Shown here one piece after another: positions 25,279-33,281 of a stretch of 64,000 nucleotides of DNA. Made by a program: the position numbers and the translations under genes. Where the stretch lies: assembly GCF_011090385.1 (NCBI RefSeq), contig NZ_SEWW01000007.1:1-64000 (forward strand), written 5' to 3'. Below the pieces are notes generated by a model, which was given only the letters and a program-made list of their open reading frames with translations, searched no databases and had not been told where the DNA came from. Source of the stretch: Aquirufa beregesia (GTDB lineage Bacteria > Bacteroidota > Bacteroidia > Cytophagales > Spirosomataceae). Each line of letters begins with the position of its first letter. Position 1 is the stretch's first letter.

Positions 25279-25312
25279 AAAGGCCATAGAAACAGAGCTG
25301 TCTATGGCCTTT
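25279..25312. terminator. Intra-operon hairpin (attenuator or processing site)
   Basis: AAAGGCCATAGA (25279-25290) and TCTATGGCCTTT (25301-25312) form a perfect 12-bp stem with a 10-nt loop, 9 bases after the DUF4856 stop. There is no clean T-tract (TTATTAAC follows), so partial termination or mRNA stabilisation is likelier than full termination. The hairpin lies before the real imelysin start at 25331. Confidence 0.65.
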
Positions 25313-25330
25313 ATTAACATGGTTTGCTTC

Positions 25331-26458
25331 ATGAAAAAGTATTTATTAATTGTATTGACAGGATTGATTTGGGCCTGTGGAAGTAATGGGACAGGAACAG
25401 AAGATCCTACCCCACAGGAAGAGGGAAAAGATCGAAAAGCCATTCTAAGTCATCTAGCTGATCAAGTCATTATACCTGCTTATGCAAATTTCAAAGTGAA
25501 ATTGGATGCCATGTTGGTGAAATCAGAAGCTTTTAGCAACCAACCTAATGCGACGAACTTAGCCGCGTTTCGCTCAGCTTGGATAGAGGCGTACATCGAA
25601 TGGCAGAAAGTGGAATTATTTGATTTTGGTCCAGCAGAAAAGCAAACCATTCGTAATTTTTTTAATATTTATCCCGCCAATGAAAACGGGATTTTGGCTA
25701 ATATAGCCGATCCAACTTCTAATTTGGAAGTACCTGCTTCTTATGCTCAACAAGGTTTTCCAGCGTTAGATTTTTTAATCAATGGTGTGGCTAAAACCGA
25801 TGAGGAAATTGTGGCTTATTATACAGCCCCAAGTGATGGAGCCAAGAGAATTGCCTACATCAAAAGATTGACGAGTAGGATGAATACATTATTGGATAAA
25901 GTAATTGGTGAATGGAACACGAGCTATCGGGATACCTATATCAGTAAAACGGGTCTGGATATCTCTTCTTCAACTTCCTTAATGATCAATGGATTTGTGC
26001 TTCATTATGAGCGATTTATCCGATCGGGTAAATTTGGGATTCCTTCAGGAGCTATGCTCAATGGTGTCATAGCCCCAGAAAAAGTGGAAGCTTACTACAA
26101 AAAAGATATCTCCTTAGTTTTGGCTAAAACGGCCCATCAAGCCTACGTTGATTTTTTTAATGGCAAAGCCATAAAAACAGGCCTAGAAGGTCCATCTATC
26201 AAAACTTATTTGGATGCCTTGAAGGCTAAAGATAGTGCCACAGGTAAAAATTTGAGCGACATCATGAATGCTCAGCTAGAAGCGACCAAGTTAAAATTGG
26301 ACCTATTGCGACCTAATTTGTTCGAAGAAGTTAAAAGCAATAATCAAGCCATGATAAGCGTGTATACGGAGATGCAAAAGACGGTACGTTTGTTGAAAGT
26401 GGATATGACCTCCGCCATGAGTATTACCATTACGTATACGGATAATGATGGGGATTAA
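25331..26458 (+). CDS. Imelysin (M75/EfeO-like) lipoprotein
   Basis: This 375-aa protein starts at ATG 25331, which gives a lipoprotein signal ending at Cys16 (MKKYLLIVLTGLIWAC); an upstream in-frame ATG at 25304 lies inside the hairpin and is less plausible. The imelysin core has two four-helix halves: ILSHLADQVIIPAYANFKVK, FRSAWIEAYIEWQKVELFDF, and NFFNIYPANENGILANI with QQGFPALDFLING in the region that carries the GxHxxE motif in true M75 members. The exact GxHxxE is not seen, so binding residues are altered. Imelysin proteins are periplasmic iron-uptake factors. It overlaps the HTTM gene by 14 bases. Confidence 0.88.
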   Translation: MKKYLLIVLTGLIWACGSNGTGTEDPTPQEEGKDRKAILSHLADQVIIPAYANFKVKLDAMLVKSEAFSNQPNATNLAAFRSAWIEAYIEWQKVELFDFGPAEKQTIRNFFNIYPANENGILANIADPTSNLEVPASYAQQGFPALDFLINGVAKTDEEIVAYYTAPSDGAKRIAYIKRLTSRMNTLLDKVIGEWNTSYRDTYISKTGLDISSSTSLMINGFVLHYERFIRSGKFGIPSGAMLNGVIAPEKVEAYYKKDISLVLAKTAHQAYVDFFNGKAIKTGLEGPSIKTYLDALKAKDSATGKNLSDIMNAQLEATKLKLDLLRPNLFEEVKSNNQAMISVYTEMQKTVRLLKVDMTSAMSITITYTDNDGD

Positions 26459-27791
26459 TCAATACGTTAAAAAAACAACCAATGCTGCGCCTTTGGCAGT
26501 GTTCAGGATTTGTTTTGGACTGATGTTGTTCGGTAGTATAATCCGCTTTTGGAACAAAGGCTGGATTGAATCCTTGTACATTAAGCCAACGTATTTTTTT
26601 ACTTTTTATGGTTTTGAATGGGTTAAACCTTGGGGAGAATACACCTATGCCTTATTTTTTATTTGTGCATTGAGTGCTTTTATGGTGGCCATTGGGCTTT
26701 TTTATCGTGTAGCCATCAGTAGCTTATTTCTTAGTTTTTCCTACATTGAGCTCATGGATAAAAGTACCTACCTAAATCATTATTATTTCATCAGTTTAAT
26801 TTGTTTGTTGTTGGTTTTTCTTCCTGCTCAGGTTTATTTTTCTGTAGATTCTTACCGACATAAACAAATCCGAGCCCAATTCATTCCTCAGTGGAATATT
26901 GATTCCATCAAACTGATGATGGCTATTTTATATTTTTATGCAGGATTAGCCAAAGTTAATAGTGATTGGTTATGGCATGCACAGCCTTTGAGTATTTGGT
27001 TACCTGCCAGAAATGATATGCCTATCATTGGATTTTTATTCAATTATACTTGGATTCCCTACCTTTTTTCCTGGTTTGGCTGTCTTTATGACCTAAGTAT
27101 TCCTTTTTTACTTTGGAATAAAAAGACTAGAATTTGGGCATATGTAGCCGTGATTGTATTTCATGTGCTGACTGCCTTACTTTTCCCTATCGGGATGTTT
27201 CCACATATTATGATGGTGGCTGCATTGATCTTTTTTTCAGCTGAATTTCATCAAAATGTGATGAATCGAATGGTGGCTTTCTTCCGTTTACCTATAGAAA
27301 AGCAACAACCTAGCTCAGTTTACCAAGCACCTCGATTTCTTCATTGGGGCTTTGTCTTATTTTTTGCATTTCAGATCATATTTCCTTTTCGTTACCTGAT
27401 TTACCCTGATGAACTATTTTGGACCGAAGAAGGCTATCGGTTTTCCTGGCGAGTCATGCTCATGGAAAAAGCGGGTTATGCTCAGTTTACGGTTAAAGGT
27501 GGACAAGGTCAACAAGCCGTGGTGAATAATAATGTACACCTAAGTACTTTGCAAGAAAAAATGATGAGCACTCAACCTGATATGATCTTGCAATATGCCC
27601 ATTATTTATGCGATTATTATGCCAAACTAGGTTTCAGCTCCCCGCAAGTATATGTGGATTCTTACGTAGCATTAAACGGACGATTAGGAAAACCTCTGAT
27701 TAACCCACAAACCGACTTGGCCAAAGAACAAGATTCTTTTACTCATAAAACATGGATATTACCCTTCAATGATACGATCAAAGGTTTTTAG
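26445..27791 (+). CDS. HTTM domain membrane protein
   Basis: This 448-aa integral membrane protein has an N-terminal HTTM region (about residues 10-285) with several membrane helices: LAVFRICFGLMLFGSIIRFW, ALFFICALSAFMVAIGLFY, YFISLICLLLVFLPAQVYF, and IFHVLTALLFPIGM-like segments. HTTM is the vitamin K-dependent gamma-carboxylase-like fold. The segment MMAILYFYAGLAKVNSDWLW is the conserved motif of the group. The C-terminal 150 residues are extracytoplasmic or soluble. It overlaps imelysin by 14 bases and the TonB receptor by 23, so it belongs to this operon. HTTM proteins next to imelysin are common in Bacteroidota, but the reaction here is unknown. Confidence 0.88.
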   Translation: MMGINQYVKKTTNAAPLAVFRICFGLMLFGSIIRFWNKGWIESLYIKPTYFFTFYGFEWVKPWGEYTYALFFICALSAFMVAIGLFYRVAISSLFLSFSYIELMDKSTYLNHYYFISLICLLLVFLPAQVYFSVDSYRHKQIRAQFIPQWNIDSIKLMMAILYFYAGLAKVNSDWLWHAQPLSIWLPARNDMPIIGFLFNYTWIPYLFSWFGCLYDLSIPFLLWNKKTRIWAYVAVIVFHVLTALLFPIGMFPHIMMVAALIFFSAEFHQNVMNRMVAFFRLPIEKQQPSSVYQAPRFLHWGFVLFFAFQIIFPFRYLIYPDELFWTEEGYRFSWRVMLMEKAGYAQFTVKGGQGQQAVVNNNVHLSTLQEKMMSTQPDMILQYAHYLCDYYAKLGFSSPQVYVDSYVALNGRLGKPLINPQTDLAKEQDSFTHKTWILPFNDTIKGF

Positions 27792-30192
27792 CACATTAGT
27801 ATGTTGTTTAATGGGATATGGGCTTTTAGCTCAATATAGCATTTCAGGGAAAATTCATGCACGCAAAGCAGCTATTCCAGTAGCTGGATGTCAGGTTTTC
27901 CTTAATCAAGGAAGTCCCATGACTCAAAGTAATGAGAAAGGAGAGTTTCTATTGAAAAATCTGGACAAAGGTTCCTATGTAGTACATACTTTATCTCCCA
28001 ATTTTCAATCCATTCGACAAGAGATTTCCATACAGAATAAAGACATTTCTCTGGATATATATTTGGACTCCTTGAATGTGACTTTGAATGAAGTAGTTGT
28101 TACTCAAAAGCAAACGGATTTTGGATTTACCCGAATGCGGGCGGTAGAAAGTATGGGAATTTATGAAGGCAAAAAGACGGAGGTTATTTTACCGGAACAA
28201 TTGGTAGCTAATTTAGCCACGAATAATGCCCGTCAAGTTTTTTCCCGAGTGGCAGGATTAAATATTTGGGAGAATGATGGGGCAGGTTTACAATTGAGCA
28301 TTGGAGGAAGGGGCTTAGATCCCAATCGTTCCTCCAATTTTAATGTGAGACAAAATGGTTACGATATTAGTGCTGATGCTTTGGGTTATCCTGAAAGTTA
28401 TTATACTCCACCCATTGAAGCAGTAGGAAGAATACAAATTGTACGAGGTGCAGCCTCTTTGCAATATGGGACACAGTTTGGAGGGCTGATTAATTTTGTC
28501 ATGAAGAAACCTGTATTGGATAAAAAATTGGAGTTAGTAGCTAGGCAAAGTGTAGGATCATTTGGTTTTTACAACGCTTTCACGAGTGTTAGTGGTACAC
28601 AAAATAAATTATCTTATTATACTTTTTTCCAGTACAAAAGGGCTGATGGATGGAGGGATAATTCGGATTTTTACAGCTACAATTTTTATGCGGATGTAGA
28701 TTATCGAATTTCTGATAAAACGAGTGTGGGAATAGATATTACACACATGAATTATTTAGCTCATCAGCCAGGAGGATTAAGCGATGCCATGTTTGCAGAA
28801 AATTCTCGTCAAACGAACCGGGAGAGAAATTGGTTTAACGTAAATTGGAATTTATGGGCTTTGCATTTGGATCATAAATTCAATGTACAAAATGAAGTGA
28901 ATCTTCGTTTGTTTGGTCTTTCGGCATACCGTAAATCCATTGGCTTTAGACCCAATCGAGTTGCGAGTGTAGACGATAATTCAGAAAGAGATTTAATTAC
29001 AGGCGATTTTTCCAATTGGGGGGCTGAAGCTAGGTATTTAAAACGCTATTTTGTTGGGGAAAAATTAGTTGTCTTTTTAGCTGGTTCACGCTTTTATCAT
29101 GGGTATAATCACAGCATTCAGGGATTAGGCAGTCGGGCTAAATCAGCTGATTTTGATTTTATCAATACGCAAGAAGGAATTGCCAATGATTATCGCTTTC
29201 CCAATAATAATACGTCTTTGTTTTTTGAAAACATCTTTTACTTAAGTGATAAATTCTCCATCACACCTGGTTTACGCTGGGAGTATATCCATACTCGTGC
29301 CGATGGGTTTTATGGCAATATTCAATTTGATTTAGCTGGCAATATCATTTCGGCCACTAGAACGAATGAATCTAGGACTAATGAGCGGTCCTTTGTGTTG
29401 GGTGGAATTGGATTTAGTTATAAACCCAGTTCTCATTTGGAATGGTATAGTAATGTTTCACAAAACTATCGATCAATTACCTTTAGTGACATGCGTATAG
29501 CCAATCCTTCATCAGTTATTGATCCAGATATGAAAGATGAAAAAGGCTACTCGGTGGATTTGGGATTAAGGACTTATGAAACCACCATCTATAATTTTGA
29601 CATCAGTGCTTTTTATTTGAACTATAACAATAGGATTGGAGAAGTACAGTTTTATGATGCTAGTAACCGCGTAATGAGAAGAAGAAGTAATATAGGTCAG
29701 GCGGTCATTATGGGGATTGAATCTTATGGAGAAGTAGATGTTTTACGCTGGGCATTGCCTGAAGAACAAGAATCAAGTGCTGTTATTTTTGCCAATTTAG
29801 CCTTCATTCAATCAGAATATAAGGCTAGTCAGATAGCAGGAATCGTAGGGAAGCAGGTGGAATTTGTACCTAATGTCAATATGAAGACAGGTTTGAGAAT
29901 AGGGAATAAAAAGTGGAAAGCCTCTTTTCAATACACGTATTTATCAGATCAGTTTACGGAGGCGACTAATGCAAGGGAGGGAGGAGTCTCAGCAGTCGTG
30001 GGTTTAATACCTGCTTATAACATCATGGATGCAGGAGTTTCTTATCAATTTAGTCGCTATAAATTAGAAGCAAATATCAATAATTTGGCAAATACCATGT
30101 ACTTCACTCGTCGAGCTACAGGCTATCCTGGTCCAGGAATTTTACCATCTGATGGGAGAAGTTTTTATCTGACTGTTCAAGCGAAATTCTAA
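27769..30192 (+). CDS. TonB-dependent receptor, FecA-like
   Basis: This 807-aa outer-membrane receptor has a signal peptide (MIRSKVFSTLVCCLMGYGLL). A CarboxypepD_reg-like domain spans about residues 24-110 (YSISGKIHARKAAIPVAGCQ). A plug follows (LNEVVVTQKQ as TonB box, then RVAGLNIWENDGAGLQLSIG, and GRIQIVRGAASLQYGTQFGG). A 22-strand-type barrel ends GRSFYLTVQAKF. The short plug and FecA-like layout fit uptake of a metal chelate or haem-like compound. It starts inside the HTTM gene (23-base overlap), and its stop codon overlaps the REP-like palindrome. Confidence 0.93.
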   Translation: MIRSKVFSTLVCCLMGYGLLAQYSISGKIHARKAAIPVAGCQVFLNQGSPMTQSNEKGEFLLKNLDKGSYVVHTLSPNFQSIRQEISIQNKDISLDIYLDSLNVTLNEVVVTQKQTDFGFTRMRAVESMGIYEGKKTEVILPEQLVANLATNNARQVFSRVAGLNIWENDGAGLQLSIGGRGLDPNRSSNFNVRQNGYDISADALGYPESYYTPPIEAVGRIQIVRGAASLQYGTQFGGLINFVMKKPVLDKKLELVARQSVGSFGFYNAFTSVSGTQNKLSYYTFFQYKRADGWRDNSDFYSYNFYADVDYRISDKTSVGIDITHMNYLAHQPGGLSDAMFAENSRQTNRERNWFNVNWNLWALHLDHKFNVQNEVNLRLFGLSAYRKSIGFRPNRVASVDDNSERDLITGDFSNWGAEARYLKRYFVGEKLVVFLAGSRFYHGYNHSIQGLGSRAKSADFDFINTQEGIANDYRFPNNNTSLFFENIFYLSDKFSITPGLRWEYIHTRADGFYGNIQFDLAGNIISATRTNESRTNERSFVLGGIGFSYKPSSHLEWYSNVSQNYRSITFSDMRIANPSSVIDPDMKDEKGYSVDLGLRTYETTIYNFDISAFYLNYNNRIGEVQFYDASNRVMRRRSNIGQAVIMGIESYGEVDVLRWALPEEQESSAVIFANLAFIQSEYKASQIAGIVGKQVEFVPNVNMKTGLRIGNKKWKASFQYTYLSDQFTEATNAREGGVSAVVGLIPAYNIMDAGVSYQFSRYKLEANINNLANTMYFTRRATGYPGPGILPSDGRSFYLTVQAKF

Positions 30193-30223
30193 CGCTGGCA
30201 AGGTTCCAAACCTTGACAGCGTT
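30191..30223. repeat. REP-like 33-bp palindrome, copy 3
   Basis: The sequence starts AACGCTGGCAAGGTTC and ends AAACCTTGACAGCGTT; its first two bases are the last two of the TonB receptor stop codon. It may serve as transcript end structure or mRNA protection. The next gene begins about 200 bases on. Confidence 0.85.
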
Positions 30224-30423
30224 GGGAAAACGTTTCTCAATTCGATTTTATTTTATCGGTCATTTCATTTATCAATTTCTTGATTCTTCAAGGATACAAT
30301 CCATTTTATTCCGATTAATTTTATCAATAAACGGATAAAATCGACCATCAAGCAAGAAGGGGAGATAATAGCTAGGTTTAATTCATTTTGAACTTGATAT
30401 TTTTACAAAAAATAAAACCTGCT

Positions 30424-31170
30424 ATGAGACTTTTCTTAATTTGTGTTACCGCAGTATGCTTGGGGATTTCCTGTAAAAATGCATCTGAAAATATTTCACC
30501 AGCATCTAGCACAGCCGTCCCAGAGGTATATTCCAAAATTTATGGAGCCACCTCTATAACCAATGATGGGACATATATTACCATAAAAACAACGGGTGTT
30601 CCCGATCACAAGAGTGCCTATTTTGCCAGTACAAGTGCTCAATATGAGGCCTTTACAGGGAAAACATTTGGGGGGAATAATTTTGCTAAAAACCCCAATT
30701 CCATTTCAGCCCAATCATTTACTTTTAAAATACCTGTAAATCCCCAAGTAGACGCAGCACATAAAGCTACACCACTTGGTCCAATCGGTGTGGCTTTAAA
30801 TGGGGTTCCATTATTTAATCAATATGCAGGCCCTAGTCAGCCTTTAACCAATGAGGTAAATGGTTTTGATCAATATTGGGGACATCCCCAGCAAACAGGC
30901 TCTTATCATTACCATGTTGAACCTTTGTATTTAACTCTGGTTAAGGTAAGTAAATCTTCTTTGTTAGGTTTTTTACTGGATGGATTTCCCGTATATGGAC
31001 CTGAGGAAGGCGGGCAAGTGGTTCAAAATACTTTTTTAGACGCCTATCATGGTCATACCCATAGCACCACGGAATATCCTAATGGTATTTATCACTATCA
31101 TATAACCAGTACAGACCCCTATATCAATGGAAGTGGATTTTACGGAAGTGCGGGTACTGTTTCTCAGTAG
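30424..31170 (+). CDS. YHYH domain lipoprotein
   Basis: This protein is about 248 aa from ATG 30424, which gives a lipoprotein signal ending at Cys17 (MRLFLICVTAVCLGISC). The YHYH signature occurs twice: GSYHYHVEPLYL and GIYHYHITSTDPYI. The conserved GVALNGVPLFNQYAGP, FLLDGFPVYGPEEGG and AYHGHTHSTTEYPNG blocks make it a full YHYH protein, rich in His. YHYH proteins are periplasmic or surface proteins of unknown function, often beside metal-uptake genes. It follows the TonB receptor by 231 bases and overlaps the MORN gene, and likely extends the metal cluster. Copper or iron handling is inference. Confidence 0.88.
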   Translation: MRLFLICVTAVCLGISCKNASENISPASSTAVPEVYSKIYGATSITNDGTYITIKTTGVPDHKSAYFASTSAQYEAFTGKTFGGNNFAKNPNSISAQSFTFKIPVNPQVDAAHKATPLGPIGVALNGVPLFNQYAGPSQPLTNEVNGFDQYWGHPQQTGSYHYHVEPLYLTLVKVSKSSLLGFLLDGFPVYGPEEGGQVVQNTFLDAYHGHTHSTTEYPNGIYHYHITSTDPYINGSGFYGSAGTVSQ

Positions 31171-31708
31171 TATCTTAGCCGCTTTTCTTTTAAGCTGTCA
31201 ACCTAAAGAAGAAATCCAAGTCAATGCCACTCAGGTGAAAGCCACTTGGGTAGCTGGTAGGATGACTGTGGCTCATGAAGTTTTTTCGGGAGTATTATTT
31301 CAAATATACCCTAATACCACAGATACCGCTAGTATAGAATATTATGTAAATGGGTTGGAAGATGGAATTTGGAGAAAGTATTATCCCTCCAGTCAGTTGT
31401 ATGAAATTAGAGCATACGATCGTGGGAAGAAAACAGGTACTTATGAGGCTTGGTGGGATAATGGTAAGAGAATGAGGGTGTTTGAATTTGAAAATGATGA
31501 ATACCAAGGGATTTGTAGAGAATGGAATGAGGATGGACAATTAATCAAAGAAATGCATTATGAAAAAGGGCATGAGCAAGGAGCTCAAAAAATGTTTTAC
31601 GATAATGGAAAAATTAGATCCAATTACTTGGTTTTGGAAGGCAGACGTTATGGGCTTTTGGGCACCAAAAACTGTCGGAATATTTCTGAGAAAGTCTTTA
31701 GTAATTAG
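31151..31708 (+). CDS. MORN-repeat (YwqK-like) lipoprotein
   Basis: This protein is about 185 aa from GTG 31151, which gives a lipoprotein signal ending LSC (RVLFLSSILAAFLLSC); an ATG at 31127 in the same frame adds eight polar residues. The body has MORN-like repeats: YYVNGLEDGIWRKYYPSSQL, AYDRGKKTGTYEAWWDNGK, EDEYQG-like FENDEYQGICREW and YEKGHEQGAQKMFYDNGK. It resembles the YwqK family of repeats. It begins inside the YHYH gene and ends inside the scaffold of the SCO1 gene, so the three genes overlap in a chain. Function is not known; a surface-exposed scaffold is likely. Confidence 0.75.
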   Translation, partial: RVLFLSSILAAFLLSCQPKEEIQVNATQVKATWVAGRMTVAHEVFSGVLFQIYPNTTDTASIEYYVNGLEDGIWRKYYPSSQLYEIRAYDRGKKTGTYEAWWDNGKRMRVFEFENDEYQGICREWNEDGQLIKEMHYEKGHEQGAQKMFYDNGKIRSNYLVLEGRRYGLLGTKNCRNISEKVFSN

Positions 31709-32324
31709 CTTTTTGGCTACTGTAATGGCCTGTCAAAATGGAGATCAAGTTTCGAGCATTCCTTATTATAATAGCCCGGATTTTAGTCCCCACTTTTTAG
31801 ATAAAATAGAGGCAAAAGGTAGAATCAAGCATCATATTGATCATTTTTATTTAAAAGATCAACATGGTAAAATTTTTTCACAAGACAATGTCAAAGGGAA
31901 AATCCATTTAGCACAATTTATTTTTACTCGCTGTGGAAATATTTGTCCTGAAATGATTTCTCAAATGAAGATTGTCGCGAAAAAATTTAGTACCAACCCT
32001 GAAGTGGAAATGTTATCCTATTCTGTTACTCCTTGGATAGATGATGTTCCAACTTTAAAGAAATTTGCTGAAGAAAAGAAAATAGAAGCACCGAACTGGC
32101 ATTTGTTAACAGGTTCCAAATCAGTTATTTATAATCTAGCCAGGAAGTCCTATTTTGCGGAAGAAGAATTGGGATATACCAAAGACAGTACGGAGTTTCT
32201 TCATACGGAACATATGATTTTAGTAGATCGAGATGGAAGAATTCGAGGAATCTATAATGGCACTTTACCTTTGGAAGCCGAGCAATGCGTCAAGGATATG
32301 GAAAAGTTATTAACCGAAAATTGA
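31650..32324 (+). CDS. SCO1/SenC family lipoprotein
   Basis: This protein is about 224 aa from ATG 31650; an earlier ATG at 31560 would add 30 residues before the signal and is unlikely. Lipoprotein signal: FLRKSLVISFLATVMAC. A thioredoxin-like SCO domain follows, with CxxxC copper site (FTRCGNICPEM) and a conserved distal His (TEFLHTEHMILVDRDG). SCO proteins deliver copper to cytochrome oxidase or act as thiol/copper oxidoreductases. The start lies 59 bases inside the MORN gene, which supports co-translation. Its presence beside YHYH points to copper as well as iron in this cluster. Confidence 0.85.
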   Translation: MGFWAPKTVGIFLRKSLVISFLATVMACQNGDQVSSIPYYNSPDFSPHFLDKIEAKGRIKHHIDHFYLKDQHGKIFSQDNVKGKIHLAQFIFTRCGNICPEMISQMKIVAKKFSTNPEVEMLSYSVTPWIDDVPTLKKFAEEKKIEAPNWHLLTGSKSVIYNLARKSYFAEEELGYTKDSTEFLHTEHMILVDRDGRIRGIYNGTLPLEAEQCVKDMEKLLTEN

Positions 32325-32402
32325 AATTCTGTTGATTAAGAGGAGGAAAGGGGCCGTTTATTTGCCAAATTTTATTTCCTTTGGACTAATAAACCTATTT
32401 AA

Positions 32403-33236
32403 ATGATCGGCCAAGAATTTAGGAATGCCTTGCGAATGGGTAATCCTCTCTATGGAACACTCCTGACTTCTACCTCACCCAAAAGTTTCGATGTTGTATT
32501 GAGCCTGCACCTAGACTTTGTCTTTTTGTGTGCAGAGCATGTGGCCTATAATCCAGAAACCTTGAGTTGGATGTGTCGCGCTTTCAAAGCTGCGGGCATT
32601 AATCCCGTAGTTCGTATTTTAGAACCTAGCCCTTATTTGGCTACCCAAGCTTTAGATGCTGGAGCAGGAGCTATTCTAGTGCCTTATGTAGAAGATGTGG
32701 AGGAAGTTCTCGCACTTGTTGGAGCTGTAAAATACCGTCCACTGAAAGGGAAAAAATTAGCCAGAATTTTACATGGTGAGGAAAAGCCCTCTGCTGAGTT
32801 AGCGCTATATCTGCAACAACACAATCGAAATAATTCCTTATTACTCAATATTGAGAGTGAATCTGCCGTGCAAAATCTAGCCAATTTCGCACAAATACCT
32901 TCTTTGAATGGCCCAGGTGTAGATGGTTTTGTCGTAGGCCCTCATGATTTATCCACATCCTATGACATGCCAGAAAAATACCGTTCTCCTGAATTTATTA
33001 ATTTGACAACTTCCCTGATCAAACAGGCGAAAGATTTGGGAGTGGCTGTGGGTGGACACACAGGTTACCGAGGTAGCTTGGATTTACAAAAAGATTGGGT
33101 CAAGGCAGGAGCTAATATTATTTTACACTGCTCGGATATGCTATTGTTTGCCGATAAATTACATGCCGATTTGAATGAGCTTCGATTGATTCAAGGTGCT
33201 GAGCAGATAACTCAATTTAAACCAGAAAGTATTTAA
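32403..33236 (+). CDS. HpcH/HpaI aldolase/citrate lyase family protein
   Basis: This 277-aa TIM-barrel enzyme is cytoplasmic, with no signal. The class II pyruvate aldolase pattern is visible: GTLLTSTSP near residue 20, LDFVFLCAEHVAYNPETL (metal region), PVVRILEPSP, GAGAILVPYVEDVEE and a closing VGPHDLSTSY. Members cleave 2-keto-3-deoxy sugar acids or 4-hydroxy-2-oxo diacids to pyruvate or a related keto acid and aldehyde. In this set the catalytic Glu/Asp metal ligands seem altered (CAEH in place of the usual EH context), so the exact substrate is open. It precedes the glycoside hydrolase by 45 bases and may share its pathway. Confidence 0.85.
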   Translation: MIGQEFRNALRMGNPLYGTLLTSTSPKSFDVVLSLHLDFVFLCAEHVAYNPETLSWMCRAFKAAGINPVVRILEPSPYLATQALDAGAGAILVPYVEDVEEVLALVGAVKYRPLKGKKLARILHGEEKPSAELALYLQQHNRNNSLLLNIESESAVQNLANFAQIPSLNGPGVDGFVVGPHDLSTSYDMPEKYRSPEFINLTTSLIKQAKDLGVAVGGHTGYRGSLDLQKDWVKAGANIILHCSDMLLFADKLHADLNELRLIQGAEQITQFKPESI

Positions 33237-33281
33237 TTGACCCAATTTCAGTATTATATCTAAACCTTTACCATAAAAACC

